Assembly (NCBI GenBank): GCA_022410635.1
Contig: JAJVDF010000593.1
Location: 677,009 to 741,008, forward strand
DNA length: 64,000 bases
Direction of reading: 5' to 3'
Origin: Tretioscincus oriximinensis
Lineage: Eukaryota; Chordata; Lepidosauria; Squamata; Gymnophthalmidae
Part shown: in pieces, positions 23,340 to 33,898 of the stretch
Position numbering within the stretch: the stretch's first letter is position 1
How the letters are laid out: every line of letters begins with the position of its first letter
The notes under the pieces: generated by a model
Database searches by the model: none
Told to the model about the DNA's origin: nothing
Seen by the model: the letters and a program-made list of their open reading frames with translations, nothing else
Made by a program: the position numbers and the translations under genes

Positions 23340-23990
23340 CAACAATTGGGTTTTTATACTTTGTTTTTCTCATTTGAAGGGACTCAGAGTGTCTTACAAG
23401 CTATTTTTTTGCCCGGAGGCTCACGTTCTATCACCTATTCATCTACCTATTCAGCTCAATTTTAAACAGCTAGGTTGGCTGAAGCCAAGGCTAGTAGAGG
23501 CCGCTCACCCTTTTTCACAGNAGANATATGGACCTCNAATGATCAGCCTCTCTGTTGAAAGGCCTGTGCTTAACTTCTGCACCCCCGTGCCTCAGAGAAC
23601 AAACTATCCAATAGCATTTGATAGAAGGGGCTACTGAACTCCCAATTTGATAACCAAAATTGATGCCAGGAGAGAGTATCACATGCATAGAAAATCTTGC
23701 TTGTCAAGAGCTACAGAATTGCAAAACTTAGAATATATAGAAAAAGTCTAGACAAGGTGAAATAAAACCAGTGCAACCATATTCCAGATAATTGGTAAAA
23801 TGTGCAATGAATAAACTCCATNTGGATGCAGCTGTNGAATGTGCAGTAATATATTTCTTAATAATTTGTGACTATTCCAGACAGCAACAATTATTTTCTT
23901 TTTTGGATGCTGTTTCCAAAAGATGTTAGCTGGTATGCCGTAGAATACTTGGTTGTCTTGGAAATGAGGTGAGAGAACTCCCTCAACTAA
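23340..23990 (+). repeat. 650-bp composite repeat, copy A
   Basis: Matches 44823-45463 in direct orientation over its whole length. It spans a SINE (23341-23638) plus about 350 bp of flanking sequence that includes a MITE fragment. By eye the flanking part differs at about 1% of sites, while the SINE part differs much more and lacks 21 bp. Five Ns in this copy align with called bases in the other. Confidence 0.9.
23341..23638 (-). mobile_element. tRNA-headed SINE, older subfamily
   Basis: Shares the 'agctaggttggctgaagc' core and 'ggtgag...tataaaaaccc' tail with the younger copies. Its head reads 'gaggcacgggggtgcagaagtta' on the minus strand rather than TAGCTCAGTC. Confidence 0.7.
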
Positions 23991-23997
23991 ATCTGTT

Positions 23998-24275
23998 TTT
24001 TATACCCCGCCCTTCTCATCCAAAGGAACTCAGAGCAGCTTACAAGTTTATTTTTTGCCCAAAGGTTTACATCTATTCTATCTTCCCCACCACGTTGTGA
24101 TGATGGTACTTATTTATCTACTTGCAATTTTTTTGTTTTTGGATAGCTTAGTTGGTTGAAGCTAAGGCCAGTAGAGGGTGCTCCCCCTTCTCCACAGCCA
24201 ACACATGGCTTTGAACTCTGATATCTCTATTGAAACACCAAAGCAATGAACCTATGCACAACTATGCCTCAAGAG
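23998..24275 (-). mobile_element. tRNA-headed SINE, older subfamily, second copy
   Basis: 'tttttataccccgcccttctcatcc' at the tail end, 'gcttagttggttgaagctaag' in the core and a degenerate head near 24260. It lies 360 bp from the previous SINE, in the same orientation. Confidence 0.75.
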
Positions 24276-24885
24276 TATGCATATGATGTGCTGGTCTTTC
24301 CAATAATCTGCCTTCACATCACCAAACAAATAATTCTTAAAAATGTTATTGTTNGTAATACAGTCTTTGACTAAAGTCACATTTACTAGGGGAACACTGA
24401 CAAATTAGCATCACACATTGGGTCTTCTCAGATCCAAAATAAGGTCACAACTTCATTTATGGCCATGGTTACTTCTGCAAAGGTTCTGGTGTGTGATATT
24501 TCCATTCTTAGCCGTACAAAGGACCTTTCAAAAGAATCTCCACTGATGCTTCACCAGGTACTCTTATATGTGCTGTAAATATGAGGCCATGGCCACCAAC
24601 GTCGTCTACCATGGAGAGTCTCCTGCCTACGTCATGCTGTGACTAGGATAGGGCAAGACACTGACTAGGTAACGCTGATATACTTCTTTACATGGTGTAT
24701 GAAATAGTAACAGGAGCCCTGGGTTGCTTTAAACAATGTTGGTTATTTATGACGATATGCCTTACCGGCACGGTGCTAAGCCTTACTCAAATCACCAGCA
24801 AAATTACTAGTCAGAATAAAGGAGTATAGTGTGTTTTGATTGTTCCTTACTTGTATTTTACAGTTGTTCCTTAATTATATTAACC
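24276..24885. other. Unique sequence
   Basis: No recognised feature. Confidence 0.5.
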
Positions 24886-24897
24886 TTGATTTTCCTT

Positions 24898-25071
24898 GAG
24901 AAAAGTGGTTGGCATAAGCTTTCGTAGACAGGTCTACTTCTTCAGATGCATCTGAAGAAGTAGACCTGTCTACGAAAGNTTATGCCAACCACTTTTCTCA
25001 AGTTAGTCTCAAAGTGCTGCTAGCTCCTTTGCTGGACTTTCTGCTAGACTAACACGGCTATTTCTCTGAAA
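24898..25071. mobile_element. Fold-back Penelope-like insertion with 12-bp TSD
   Basis: Two units joined head to head: a 102-bp palindrome (24898-24999) with zero loop, then the normal right end 'agttagtctcaaag...cggctatttctctgaaa'. Target duplications ttgattttcctt occur at 24886-24897 and 25072-25083, so the inverted structure inserted as a unit. Hammerhead-like motifs lie at 24911-24945 (minus) and 24952-24987 (plus); an N sits in the plus motif just after GAAAG. Confidence 0.85.
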
Positions 25072-25083
25072 TTGATTTTCCTT

Positions 25084-27554
25084 AGAATGGGAAGCTGCAA
25101 CTATAAGTAAAGCCCACTGTCTAAGTTAAAAAAACACAGTTCTACTGAAGTGTATGCCTCTCTAGGAAAATCCCACCTATACCCCTTCTTTGGAGGGTGT
25201 GAATAACTGACATGCAGGTGTGGAAAAACAGTGACACCTAGTGGCCCAGTATTAGAACAAAAGGGGCTTACGATCCCAACTGCGGCAGCTGCCTGCATGT
25301 GGAGTGGAGGAGAGCAAACTGCACCTTGCCATGAACAAGTCATGAGGCTATTCACAGCCACCTACAGTCTGCTATGCGGTGCCCGTTACTTGGCTCTCAG
25401 CTACCATTGCATCCCCGCTTTGCTATTGTGTAGAATCCAAAGCATCAGGTTGCTCTAAACTCCATTTTTCTTTTAACAGTTAGCAACACTAATTGGAATG
25501 AACCCCTGGGGTGTGAATAGCAAGTGTCTGCACTGAGGATTTCATTTTCTCTTGCAAGAGCTGATGTGGATNTATATATATACACGTTAGGCTGCTAGAA
25601 TGCGGAATGGTTTTTATTTATTTGAATAAAAATATTAGCAGCAATTTTTGCATGCAGACATCTCATGTACTCTTGTGCGCAGGCATTTCTAAGGCTTTAG
25701 CAGCAGTAATTGAACAGAGCNCAAGAAAGGATGCAGAGGAATCTGTGTGGGCTCATGAGCAAGAACCCTTATGCAACTGGGAGGCGTTTTCTGAGCACTT
25801 TCCCTTGTCCCTGTATTACTCAGTACTAGCAAAACTTAAGAGAGAAGAGAGCAATGTGGTGGGAAGGAAAGTGAAGTCAGAAATACAACAAACCTAATAA
25901 CAGCAGAAATAAACAAAAGGGATAGGGTACTCCCAAGGCTCCTCATCACTGGCATTCTGTATAAAACCTCAAAATGAATGCTAAATAATATGAAAACAAT
26001 TGTTTTTGCGATCACTATGTATACAGCATCGTCTCCAATGGGATTCCAATGAACTAATAAGCTGGGTTTTTTGTTGTAGGAATTGTTCCATGTGGGCAGA
26101 ATCCTTTAGTAAATCATTACAAAAGAGAGCACTCGGGCACCATGCCAACTGATTTATTCACCTACTTGGATAATAAGACATATAGCAGAAGACATCTTTC
26201 CCATGGAATACTGAAGACATGGCGTGGACACTTCACCACCACTTGGGTTGCTTCTTTTCTCACAATGTTCCCTCTAATACCCAATTAGGATAAAAATCTG
26301 ATCCTTTGCAAAGAAGTGTGCAAAGAAGAAGGAGGAGGAATCTTTAAAATGGATCTATGATTTCTGTTATCTATTGAGGCTACGTCACTATGGCCATGGT
26401 GGAGATACCTGAAGGTGGACATCTCCAGGTGGAAGATACCTGGAAATGGACATCCACAGATTGGAGACATCTCTGAGGTAGCACACTCCCTGCTACATTA
26501 TAGGATATTTCATCGTTTTTGCTTCTAGCATGCAAAGACATTTGAAGCAACATCCCCACAAGAATATCAGGTGGGTGATGCTCCCTCCCTCCCTGAAGGC
26601 ATCTCAAGGGGTCTATTGAAGAGTTTAGGGCTGTATGAAGCGACANGGTCCGATTTGGTGGAATTGAGGTGCAATTAATATTGCAATTTTTTTTAAAAAG
26701 AGCTAGTTCTCTCTCCCTTCAGTCCTTGCAAATCTTTTCTTGGGTGAAATGACTGATATTTGACACCATGGGAAGCTATGTGATTAATGCAATGTGGACA
26801 GTATCTACCTAAATTCAGAAGTACAGGACAGTCAGATTTTCTTTTTTTAACTTACTGATTGTTTAGCAATATTCCATTCTTATACAATGGAGTAGTATAT
26901 AATAGGACAAGATACCAAAGGCTTTAATGTCATGTTAGCTACATGTTTTCATAGATAATATAAACATTATGGGCATGCTTTTGATACTTGCCTAGTATAT
27001 TGGAACTTTATGCTAGTATACTTTTTTTATGGGAAAGCACCTTCTAAGGCCTCTCTAGCTCTGTTCTCTTGTTAGCTTATTTGAAAAGGTATGCAAATAT
27101 ATTAATGACATCTGTCCCAGTCCAGTATAGATAATTCTCCTTCTGAATTAGAACAAGGACACCTCTTCCAAGCAGTTTCTTTTTCCATTATTCCTTTAGC
27201 CGGCTTCATACAAGATCTTTGAAACCATAACATATAGTTCAGTCCCATACTCATTCATTGGATTTGACATTTGAGTGACAGGGGCATGAAACAATCACAG
27301 GGAAATATACCACTGCAAGTCCCTTCGGGTGAAAAAAGCGAAGTATAAAAATCCAGTTCTTCTAAGAAATTTGAAATATTCAAGTAGATTTGGATATGTG
27401 GATGCCCACATTTTGCCTTTTAGTGTTTTTTTTAAAAAAAAAATAGTACAAAAGAAAAATACATATACATAAAAATTATAAATTAAAAATATAATAAACA
27501 TTCTAGTTAATAAAAAAAATACAAAACTAAAAATGTATATGAATTTGTGAGTTA
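25084..27554. other. Unique sequence with a short degenerate tandem repeat
   Basis: No gene recognised. At 26399-26480 a 31-bp unit ('ggtggagatacctg..ggtggacatct') repeats about 2.6 times with divergence. An A-run lies at 27431-27443. Confidence 0.5.
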
Positions 27555-27565
27555 TTAAAAATGAA

Positions 27566-27787
27566 TGTCCAGCAAGGGGGCTAGTAGCACTTGGACATTA
27601 ACAGGAGAAAGGTAGGTGGCATAAGCTTTTGCAGACACATTTACTTCTTCAGATCCCAGGGGTCCAAGCATTGAAGAAGTAGGCGTGTCTACAAAAACAC
27701 ACGCCACCTACCTTTCTCCTATTAGTCTCTGTGCTACTAGGCCCCTTGCTGGACTTTCAGAGAAATAACAGAGTTATTTCTCTGAAA
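27566..27787. mobile_element. Fold-back Penelope-like insertion, second subfamily
   Basis: Inverted arms 'gtccagcaagggggctagta'... and ...'gctactaggccccttgctgg', with a short spacer at about 27653-27670. Approximate target duplications ttaaaaatgaa (27555-27565) and ctaaaagtgaa (27788-27798) match 9/11. The hammerhead-like cores are decayed (TTGAAGA; AAAA for GAAA), but stem II complements survive. Confidence 0.75.
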
Positions 27788-27952
27788 CTAAAAGTGAACA
27801 AAATAATACTCAGCAAGATTACAATCACATAAAGAAAAATACCCAGATTTCCAAGATAAAAAACCGGAATCCTCATGAGATAGAAGGAAGGAATGATTAC
27901 TTTATTTGGAAACTGAACAGCAAAGTGTTCTGCCGGAACCGGAAATGATATC

Positions 27953-28386
27953 TGTTGCGATCGGAGTCACAACATATACGAGATACGTGTTGTGTTTTCA
28001 TGGACCCTTCAGAAAGGCCGTGAGGTCATCGTTCTGATGAACCTCCAGACCTCATTCTGGGGCTCCTTTTTATTGATATATCAGAAGGCTTGCACAATCC
28101 CTGTCTGCCTTTGCATGAACAATGGTTAATTAACACGTTGGGCAGAATTTAATCCTTCCTTATCTGCAGAGTAAACCTGAGCTTTATCTGTGGAAAGCAG
28201 GTTACCCATTAGCCCAGGTAAATTAATCACAGAGCCAGTGTACTTTTAGGCTTAGAAAAGGCTGAAGCCTTTTCCCCAGAATACTAAGACTATTCTGGAG
28301 ATATATGATTTCCACAGATATCAGTGGCAAGTAGGACTGGAAGTCATGTGACCCAATATAGGGGGGGGACAAAAGTCATGTGAGCC
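27953..28386 (-). mobile_element. Solo-LTR-like sequence
   Basis: The minus-strand reading ends in ...GATCGCAACA and has an AATAAA-type signal (reverse of 'tttttattgata', about 28068-28079) about 115 bp before that end, like an R-U5 region. The other end is placed near 28386 ('tgagcca'), next to a direct repeat of 'aagtcatgtga'. No convincing target duplication and no internal retroviral genes. Confidence 0.5.
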
Positions 28387-28596
28387 ATCTATGTCAACTA
28401 AAGAAATGGCTGAAACACATCTGCACATGGCATGGATGGAAACAAAGCCCAAAACTAATGCTGCCACGACCAGAATCACCTTCATTGTATTTGTTCACAA
28501 AATCTTTGAAGACACACCTCTTAATCCTGGCCATTAACTGAAGAAATACAAGTAAATAAATACAATATTTAACGGCAGCCAAGGTACCTCTATTGA

Positions 28597-28815
28597 GGGC
28601 AGCAAAATTGTAACATCTGAAGGTTGTGTCTCAATTGGTGATTGTAATGATAAACCAGTGGAACAGTTTGCTACAGGAGGCGTTGAGTTCTCTTTTGCTG
28701 GAAGTCTTCAAACAGAAGCTGGACAAACATCTGTCTGAGATGGTTTAGGGAGTCCTGCCTTGGGGGGGCAGGGGTTGGACCCGATGGCCCAACTCTATGA
28801 TTCTATGATTCTATG
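28597..28815 (+). mobile_element. CR1 3' end with ATTCTATG octamers
   Basis: 'gataaaccagtggaacagtttgc...gaagtcttcaaacag...ggttggacccgatgg' followed by tandem ATTCTATG, the hallmark 3' end of CR1. It is the inverse of the copy at 60817-61235. Confidence 0.93.
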
Positions 28816-29003
28816 GTGTCAGGGTGATAAGCCAGTGGAAGAGTTTGCCACAGGGGGAGGTGAGTTCGCTGTCACTGGAAGTCTTCAAACAGAGACTGGA
28901 TAGTCATCTTTCTGGGATGGTTTAATGAATCCTGCATCGAGCAGGGGGTTGGACTCAATGACCCTGGAGGTCCCTTCCAACTCTATGATTCTATGATTCT
29001 ATG
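28816..29003 (+). mobile_element. CR1 3' end, second tandem copy
   Basis: Another CR1 tail joined directly to the previous one and ending in the same octamers. It is slightly diverged from its neighbour ('ggttggactcaatgaccctgg'). Either one CR1 inserted into the octamer tail of the other, or there was a tandem duplication. Confidence 0.93.
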
Positions 29004-29705
29004 TATCAAATAATGCAGTAATGCATTTTCAAGTGGAAATGTAGATATAGGGGGCATACTACTAGATTCTTCCAATGGCAAGTGGAAAAGCTGCCTAAAT
29101 CATATGTCTGGCTTAGAATTGTCCATAAAAGTTACAACTGATACTTTGATTAAAGAGTAAGTAATGAACTTCATGGATGATGCAAATAAGACATACATAA
29201 AATAACAATAAATATGTGCTTGCCTTCTTCCAAGATGTACAAGCTTCTTGCTTCTCAGCTACTGTGTCACTCTGCAGGAATTTTCCTTGTTATTTACTTC
29301 AGTATAACCATATTTTTATATTGCCTTCTACCTGTGGATTATTGTTAAAAGTTACTTACATGGTTTTATAAGTTTCTATACAAAAGTCTCTTTAAATGTT
29401 TTATAAAATGGATGGCTTAATCATCTGACCCTGGGAACTTCTAGTAACGCATCATATTACATTAGGTAATGCACTGCAAAACTCTTATTGGGGCAAAGCA
29501 AAATATTTTATATGAAAAGCAGAGTTGTCAACCTGTGGGTTCTACTAACTTTGCAAAAGGAAATAAAAAGTNCATTCCAATGTAAAACTAACCAAGGCCA
29601 CGCAGTTGATTGCTTGCACTTTTGTACAAAGCTTCTATTAGATTTTATTGCACTTACATTGACCAAAAGTGGCAATAATATACATATATGTGTGTGTGTA
29701 ACGTG
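29004..29705. other. Unique sequence
   Basis: No recognised gene or repeat. Confidence 0.5.
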
Positions 29706-30095
29706 AAATAATTTTTCTCTATTCACCTTATCCACCCTGGGCATGATTTTGCATACTTCAATCAGATCACCTCTTAAACACTATCTTCTGAGGCTGAAGA
29801 GGCCCAGACATTGCAGCCTGATTCCATAAAGGAGATGTTCCAGCCTCTTGATCATTTCTGTTTCCCTTTGCACCTTGTTTTCACCTTATTCAGTTCCACA
29901 GTATCCTTACTAAGATTTGGAGATCATAATTGTACATAGTATTCCAAATGTGGCCTCACCATAGATTTATAAAGAGACAAAACAACCATCTTGTTTTTAA
30001 TTCCCTTCCTAATTACCTCTAACTGAATTTGCTTTTTTCACTGCTGCTGCACACCAGGTTGACACCTTCATTGAGTTACCAACCAAAACTGCAAG
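29706..30095 (-). mobile_element. CR1-type LINE fragment (RT C-terminus)
   Basis: Same region as 7840-8210 on the same strand ('tattcaccttatcc', 'gaggctgaagaggcccagac', 'aatgtggcctcacc', 'gttgacaccttcattga'). Diverged, frames destroyed. The two copies are not otherwise flanked by shared sequence. Confidence 0.88.
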
Positions 30096-30242
30096 ACAGA
30101 CACTCAGGCAGGTAGATAGGTAGATAGGTGGATAGATGGATGGATGGATAGATAGATGGGTAGACAGATAGATGGGTAGATAGGTAAGTAGATGGGTAGA
30201 TAGGTAGGTAGATGGATGGATGGATGGATGGATAGATGGATG

Positions 30243-30273
<31 letters not shown>

Positions 30274-30325
30274 TAGAATAGATAGATTAGAATAGATAGA
30301 TTAGAATAGATAGATCAGAATAGAT
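30096..30325. repeat. GATA/GATG/GGTA tetranucleotide microsatellite
   Basis: Mixed GATA, GATG and GTAG repeats with a pure GATA block at about 30243-30272. Four repeats of 'gattagaatagata'-type units follow. Confidence 0.95.
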
Positions 30326-31156
30326 AGATGAAAGAGACTTAGGCTGTGTTCACACAGGTATTTTATTCCTCAGTTATAGTGACATAAGGAAGTTCTGGGC
30401 ACACGTGTTAAGCGTGTTTCAGCAGTCCTTCCGCAATAAACACCATTTATCCTGGATAAACTATTGCTGGGATAATCAGGCATCATTGCAGAGAACCTCC
30501 GAAATCTCGCAGCCAACCTCCGTCATCTNGTAGCCACCCCCTTCCTCTCCCGTGTGAACATTATTAGTGCAAGAAACAGGAGGGAAGAGATGACAGGAAG
30601 AAGCGCCGCCGTCTTGCTTCGGCGAGGAAATCTGCCTGCCTTTTCCTAAGCCCAGGCTGCCCTCCGCCTGCTTTTGGGGGCTTCTGCCTGGAGATCAGAA
30701 TGTCTGTCAATGCTGCTCATCNTTTCGCCAAGCTGGTCTCCAACTGGGCTTAGGAAAAGGCTTCTCGTGACACGCAGCCGGCTCCACCACGTTGCTTCAG
30801 CTGTGCCTTCCTTCCAGTCAGCCCTCCACCTGCTTTTGAGGGCTGCTGCATGGAGATCAGCTTCGCGAAATGAAGGGGAACATTGACAGATGTCCTGTCA
30901 GCCTCCCCGTCTCCTCCTCCTCACCTAGGGTTGCCAAAAAGTCCCGGTAAAACGGGACAAACCCGGTTTTGGGGACTAAAATATAGTCCCCTCCGGGTTT
31001 TAAGCTAAAATCCCGGCTTTTTACATTCCCGGATGCTGCGTCAGGGAATGTAAAAAGGCGGGACTTTAAAGGAAAAGCAGCCGTCAGAGCTGACAACTGC
31101 AGCGTGCGCAGCGCTTTCCGGGGTCCTGGGAGGACCCTCGGAGCGCGCCGTCGCTG

Positions 31157-31335
31157 CTCCTTGGCTGGAGGTGGGGTTTCGCCCTGCTCTCGCCGCCAAC
31201 TCACCTCTAGAAACGCCTGGGTTTCTGACAGGAGGGCAGCTCTGTTCTCCTCTCACAAACCTAAGCGTTTTTGCTCCGCTGCTGCAGGTGAGTTGGCGGC
31301 GAGAGCAGGGAGAAACCCCGCCACCGGCAAAGGAG
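31157..31335. repeat. Hairpin: 50-bp inverted arms
   Basis: Arms 31157-31206 and 31286-31335 are inverse complements with about 5 mismatches, separated by about 79 bp. They carry 'ggcggcgagagcaggg' and its inverse. Confidence 0.88.
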
Positions 31336-31369
31336 CAGGTGCGCGCGCGTGTGTGCGCGCGCGCACTCA

Positions 31370-31424
31370 CGGACGCTTGTAGTGAGACAGGCAGGGGTTT
31401 TGCCTGTCTCGCTACAAGCGTCCG
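31370..31424. repeat. Hairpin: 24-bp inverted arms
   Basis: Arms 31370-31393 and 31401-31424 differ at one position, with a 7-base loop. The hairpin lies between two alternating purine/pyrimidine GC tracts. Confidence 0.92.
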
Positions 31425-31758
31425 TATGTGCGCATGCGCACGCGCGCNCCCCCCCCCCCCGTCCCGGTTTTGGGTTGCCAGAATATGGCAACCCTATCCT
31501 CACCTCAGCCGACCCATTTCACAGTGGAGATCTCCAGGCAGCAGCCCCCGAAAGCAGGTGGAGGGCTGGCTGGAAGGAGGGCACAGCCGAAGCAACACGG
31601 CAGAGCCTGCTGCGTATGACAAGAATTCAAGAATGCGTGTGCACAGACACACCATTGAATATTCCGTAATATAGCTTCGTGGTGTGAAGGGAGACGCCAT
31701 TGCTATATTCCGGAATATAGCTTTATTCTGGTTTTTATCTCATCATATGAACACAGCC

Positions 31759-33117
31759 AGGGTGAGATGATAGGCAGGCAGGCACTAAGATATATTCCCC
31801 CAAATAAAGTTTCATGCAGGTAGCAATAGGAGTGATGTCAGAATAGTCTGAGTTCTTGATTTGCACTGTGCACTAGATTCTACTTCAGCTGTTAGAACCT
31901 TGAGGCTCATTCAAGTACATGTCTCTAAATTGCCCCCATCACCACCAACAGAATCCCAGAAGGTGAGTTTAATCTTACCTGTTGGGGCTCCCAGTAATGG
32001 CAGCAGTTTCAGGTTTAGTTTCCCTCCATCCATGCTTTGGCAATTGCTGTGGTTGGCACAGATGAAGTAGGCTCCTCCTTCCTTCCAACGGAAGATCTCT
32101 TCTAACATGGCTGCTCCCTGCACCAGCAGCGGTGCCGAATTCAAATGGAACTAGTCAGTCAATAATCACAACCAGTACTCCCTAGAGGGGCTGTGTGCTA
32201 TATGCATTTGTGTAGATTTGGGGACATTTGCTTTGTGTGCTTTGCTTTTCATTAGTAAATTTTGTGCAACACTTGGAAATTTAAAAGTGGAGATTTATTT
32301 ATTTATTGTCTCCTGACTTGAATCCAAATCGCAGGTCAGAGTAACTTGAGAATCACTGTACAGTATATATTACTCATTTTTGGCAAGAGGAGAAATTTAA
32401 AAAAAAGGTCAATGAGGTATATATTGTTGTTTGAAGAAGTGTTTGAGCACAAGAGAAGAGGAAGGAACCAAAATGTGTATCTTTTTGCTATTCATGTAAA
32501 AGCAAATTTGTACGACTGCAGCTATCTGCTAGCACGTGCCAAAACAAGGTTAGCTTTCTGCCAGCTCATTCTGGCCATGCCAAACAGAATTAGAGTGGTC
32601 AGACCACTGTGGAAGGGCATTCATCCCAGCTGAAAAATACAATTTTCTCTGCAGGACTGAAGTCAAGAGAAATCATTTTCCCTCAAAAGCTGGTGGTGCA
32701 TAGCACAGTTTGGCCATTCCCTTGTGATTATCTTAAAGCTGGTTGTTTTATACTTCCCAAATATTTTTCCTAGTTTATTTCTAAAATAATAAAGCAAGGA
32801 ATACCATTTAACTGGATGTACTTGCAAGTAATGTAAGTATGTAATGTAGGAGGAAATGAGGCATAGATAAAATTAAGAGGAAGCGTTGGGTATGAAAATA
32901 TGATTGTGTCTCCCATTCCAGTTGAGGTAGCTATATTTGGGCAAATGGGGAAAATCAGCCATGATTCCATTTTGGACCCTGGAGGAACCATGTTCCATCA
33001 CACCTCCATACTGTGTAAGAAGAAACTGCTCTGTAGAAAAAGAACCTTCAGTTGTTTAGAAGGTCCCTGCTCCACTGAAAATGGAAATGGCATAGCAGGG
33101 AGTGTCTACTTTATTTT
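31759..33117. other. Unique sequence
   Basis: No recognised gene. Short frames at 31861-32070 and 32346-32633 have no family resemblance. Confidence 0.5.
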
Positions 33118-33130
33118 GTCCAGCAAGGGG

Positions 33131-33792
33131 GATATTTAGTGAGTTGGTAGCAACATCATGTAGAATTCGACCCATTTATTCATGGAGGTTCAGCCATCTA
33201 CTCACTAAAAATGTTCTTTGTTCTGGCTCATCACGAAGAAGACAGTCTTCCATCTGGGAGATCAGGTTTTGAAGTCCTGTGTCGGACATGGGGAGGGGTG
33301 AGTGCCTTCCACTAGCCTGCAAGTCTAGCCAACCCAGCTATTCGAAAAAGATGCAAATTTGTAATCTGCCTTTCAGTTAGATGGATGGGTACCATCATTT
33401 ACTTGATGGGGAAGATAAAATAAAATGTAAGCCTTCAGCCGAAAATTAACCCTGCAAGCCGCTCTGGAAAAGAGTGGGTTATAAAAACTTGATTCGTCTT
33501 CTTCTGATTCAGCCACATAATCCGGAAGAAAACTTCAGTGGGGCCTTCCTTACAAAGCTTTGCGCCTTGATGTAAAAGCTCATTGGTTCCCTGCTTACAG
33601 AGAATATTGGGAATTATAGTAAGGCAAGCTCAGCAGTGACTTCTGGGGCTTGTGATGCCATGAGAATATCAGAATGAAACAAGGACAGAGAGGGAACTGC
33701 GAGGACGATTGGAGTTTAATGGGGACATACTTGCAAATGTCTTGCTTTTTTTAAAAAAATAGGAATTTTAAGCTTGTAATGGGGAAGCAGCC
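33131..33792. mobile_element. DNA transposon sharing sequence with 37816-38531, carrying a SINE
   Basis: 'gatatttagtgagttggtagcaacatcatgta' at the left and 'aatggggaagcagcc' at the right, both shared with 37816-38531. In between come 'aaagctcattgg' and 'ctgggaattatagtaa'-like blocks. A SINE sits inside at 33216-33510. The left terminus is shortened. Confidence 0.7.
33216..33510 (+). mobile_element. tRNA-headed SINE, diverged
   Basis: Retains 'catctgggagatcaggttttg', 'tggggaggggtgag', 'tagccaacccagctattcg', 'aagccgctctgg' and a CTT-type tail. The A-box region is badly degraded. Confidence 0.85.
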
Positions 33793-33898
33793 TTGGAGAC
33801 TAAGAAGAGATGCCTCTGAAGAAGTAGAAGTATCTACAAAACCTCATGCTGCCTACCTTTCTCCAAGTGCTACAATCTCCCTTGCTAAACTATGGTAA

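Larger units (their letters stand above)
30926..31496 (+). mobile_element. GC-rich hAT-like element (TIR TAGGGTTGCCA) with perfect 8-bp TSD
   Basis: Termini TAGGGTTGCCA and its inverse; exact duplications tcctcacc at 30918-30925 and 31497-31504. It is very CpG-rich, contains alternating CG/TG DNA at 31339-31366 and a C-run beside an N at 31448-31460. It holds three nested hairpins. Copy 2 of the family seen at 12361-12817. No protein recognised; open frames here reflect CpG-rich composition. Confidence 0.88.
30342..31758. mobile_element. Long non-autonomous DNA transposon (TIR GGCTGTGTTCA), palindromic
   Basis: Begins GGCTGTGTTCACACAGG and ends with the inverse of GGCTGTGTTCATATGATG. Internal segments repeat: 'ccctccgcctgctttt...ctggagatcag' at 30661-30697, 'ccctccacctgctttt...tggagatcag' at 30822-30861, and an inverted third copy at 31523-31567. 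A nested hAT (30926-31496) occupies the middle. Flanks are TTA left and AGG right, so the target duplication is not confirmed. No transposase found. Confidence 0.65.

Noticed and set aside
30096..30325. CRISPR or satellite array
   Set aside because: Simple tetranucleotide repeat without spacers.
31041..31674. Several 100-167-residue frames on both strands
   Set aside because: They lie in a CpG-rich, stop-poor hAT element with hairpins; composition explains them.
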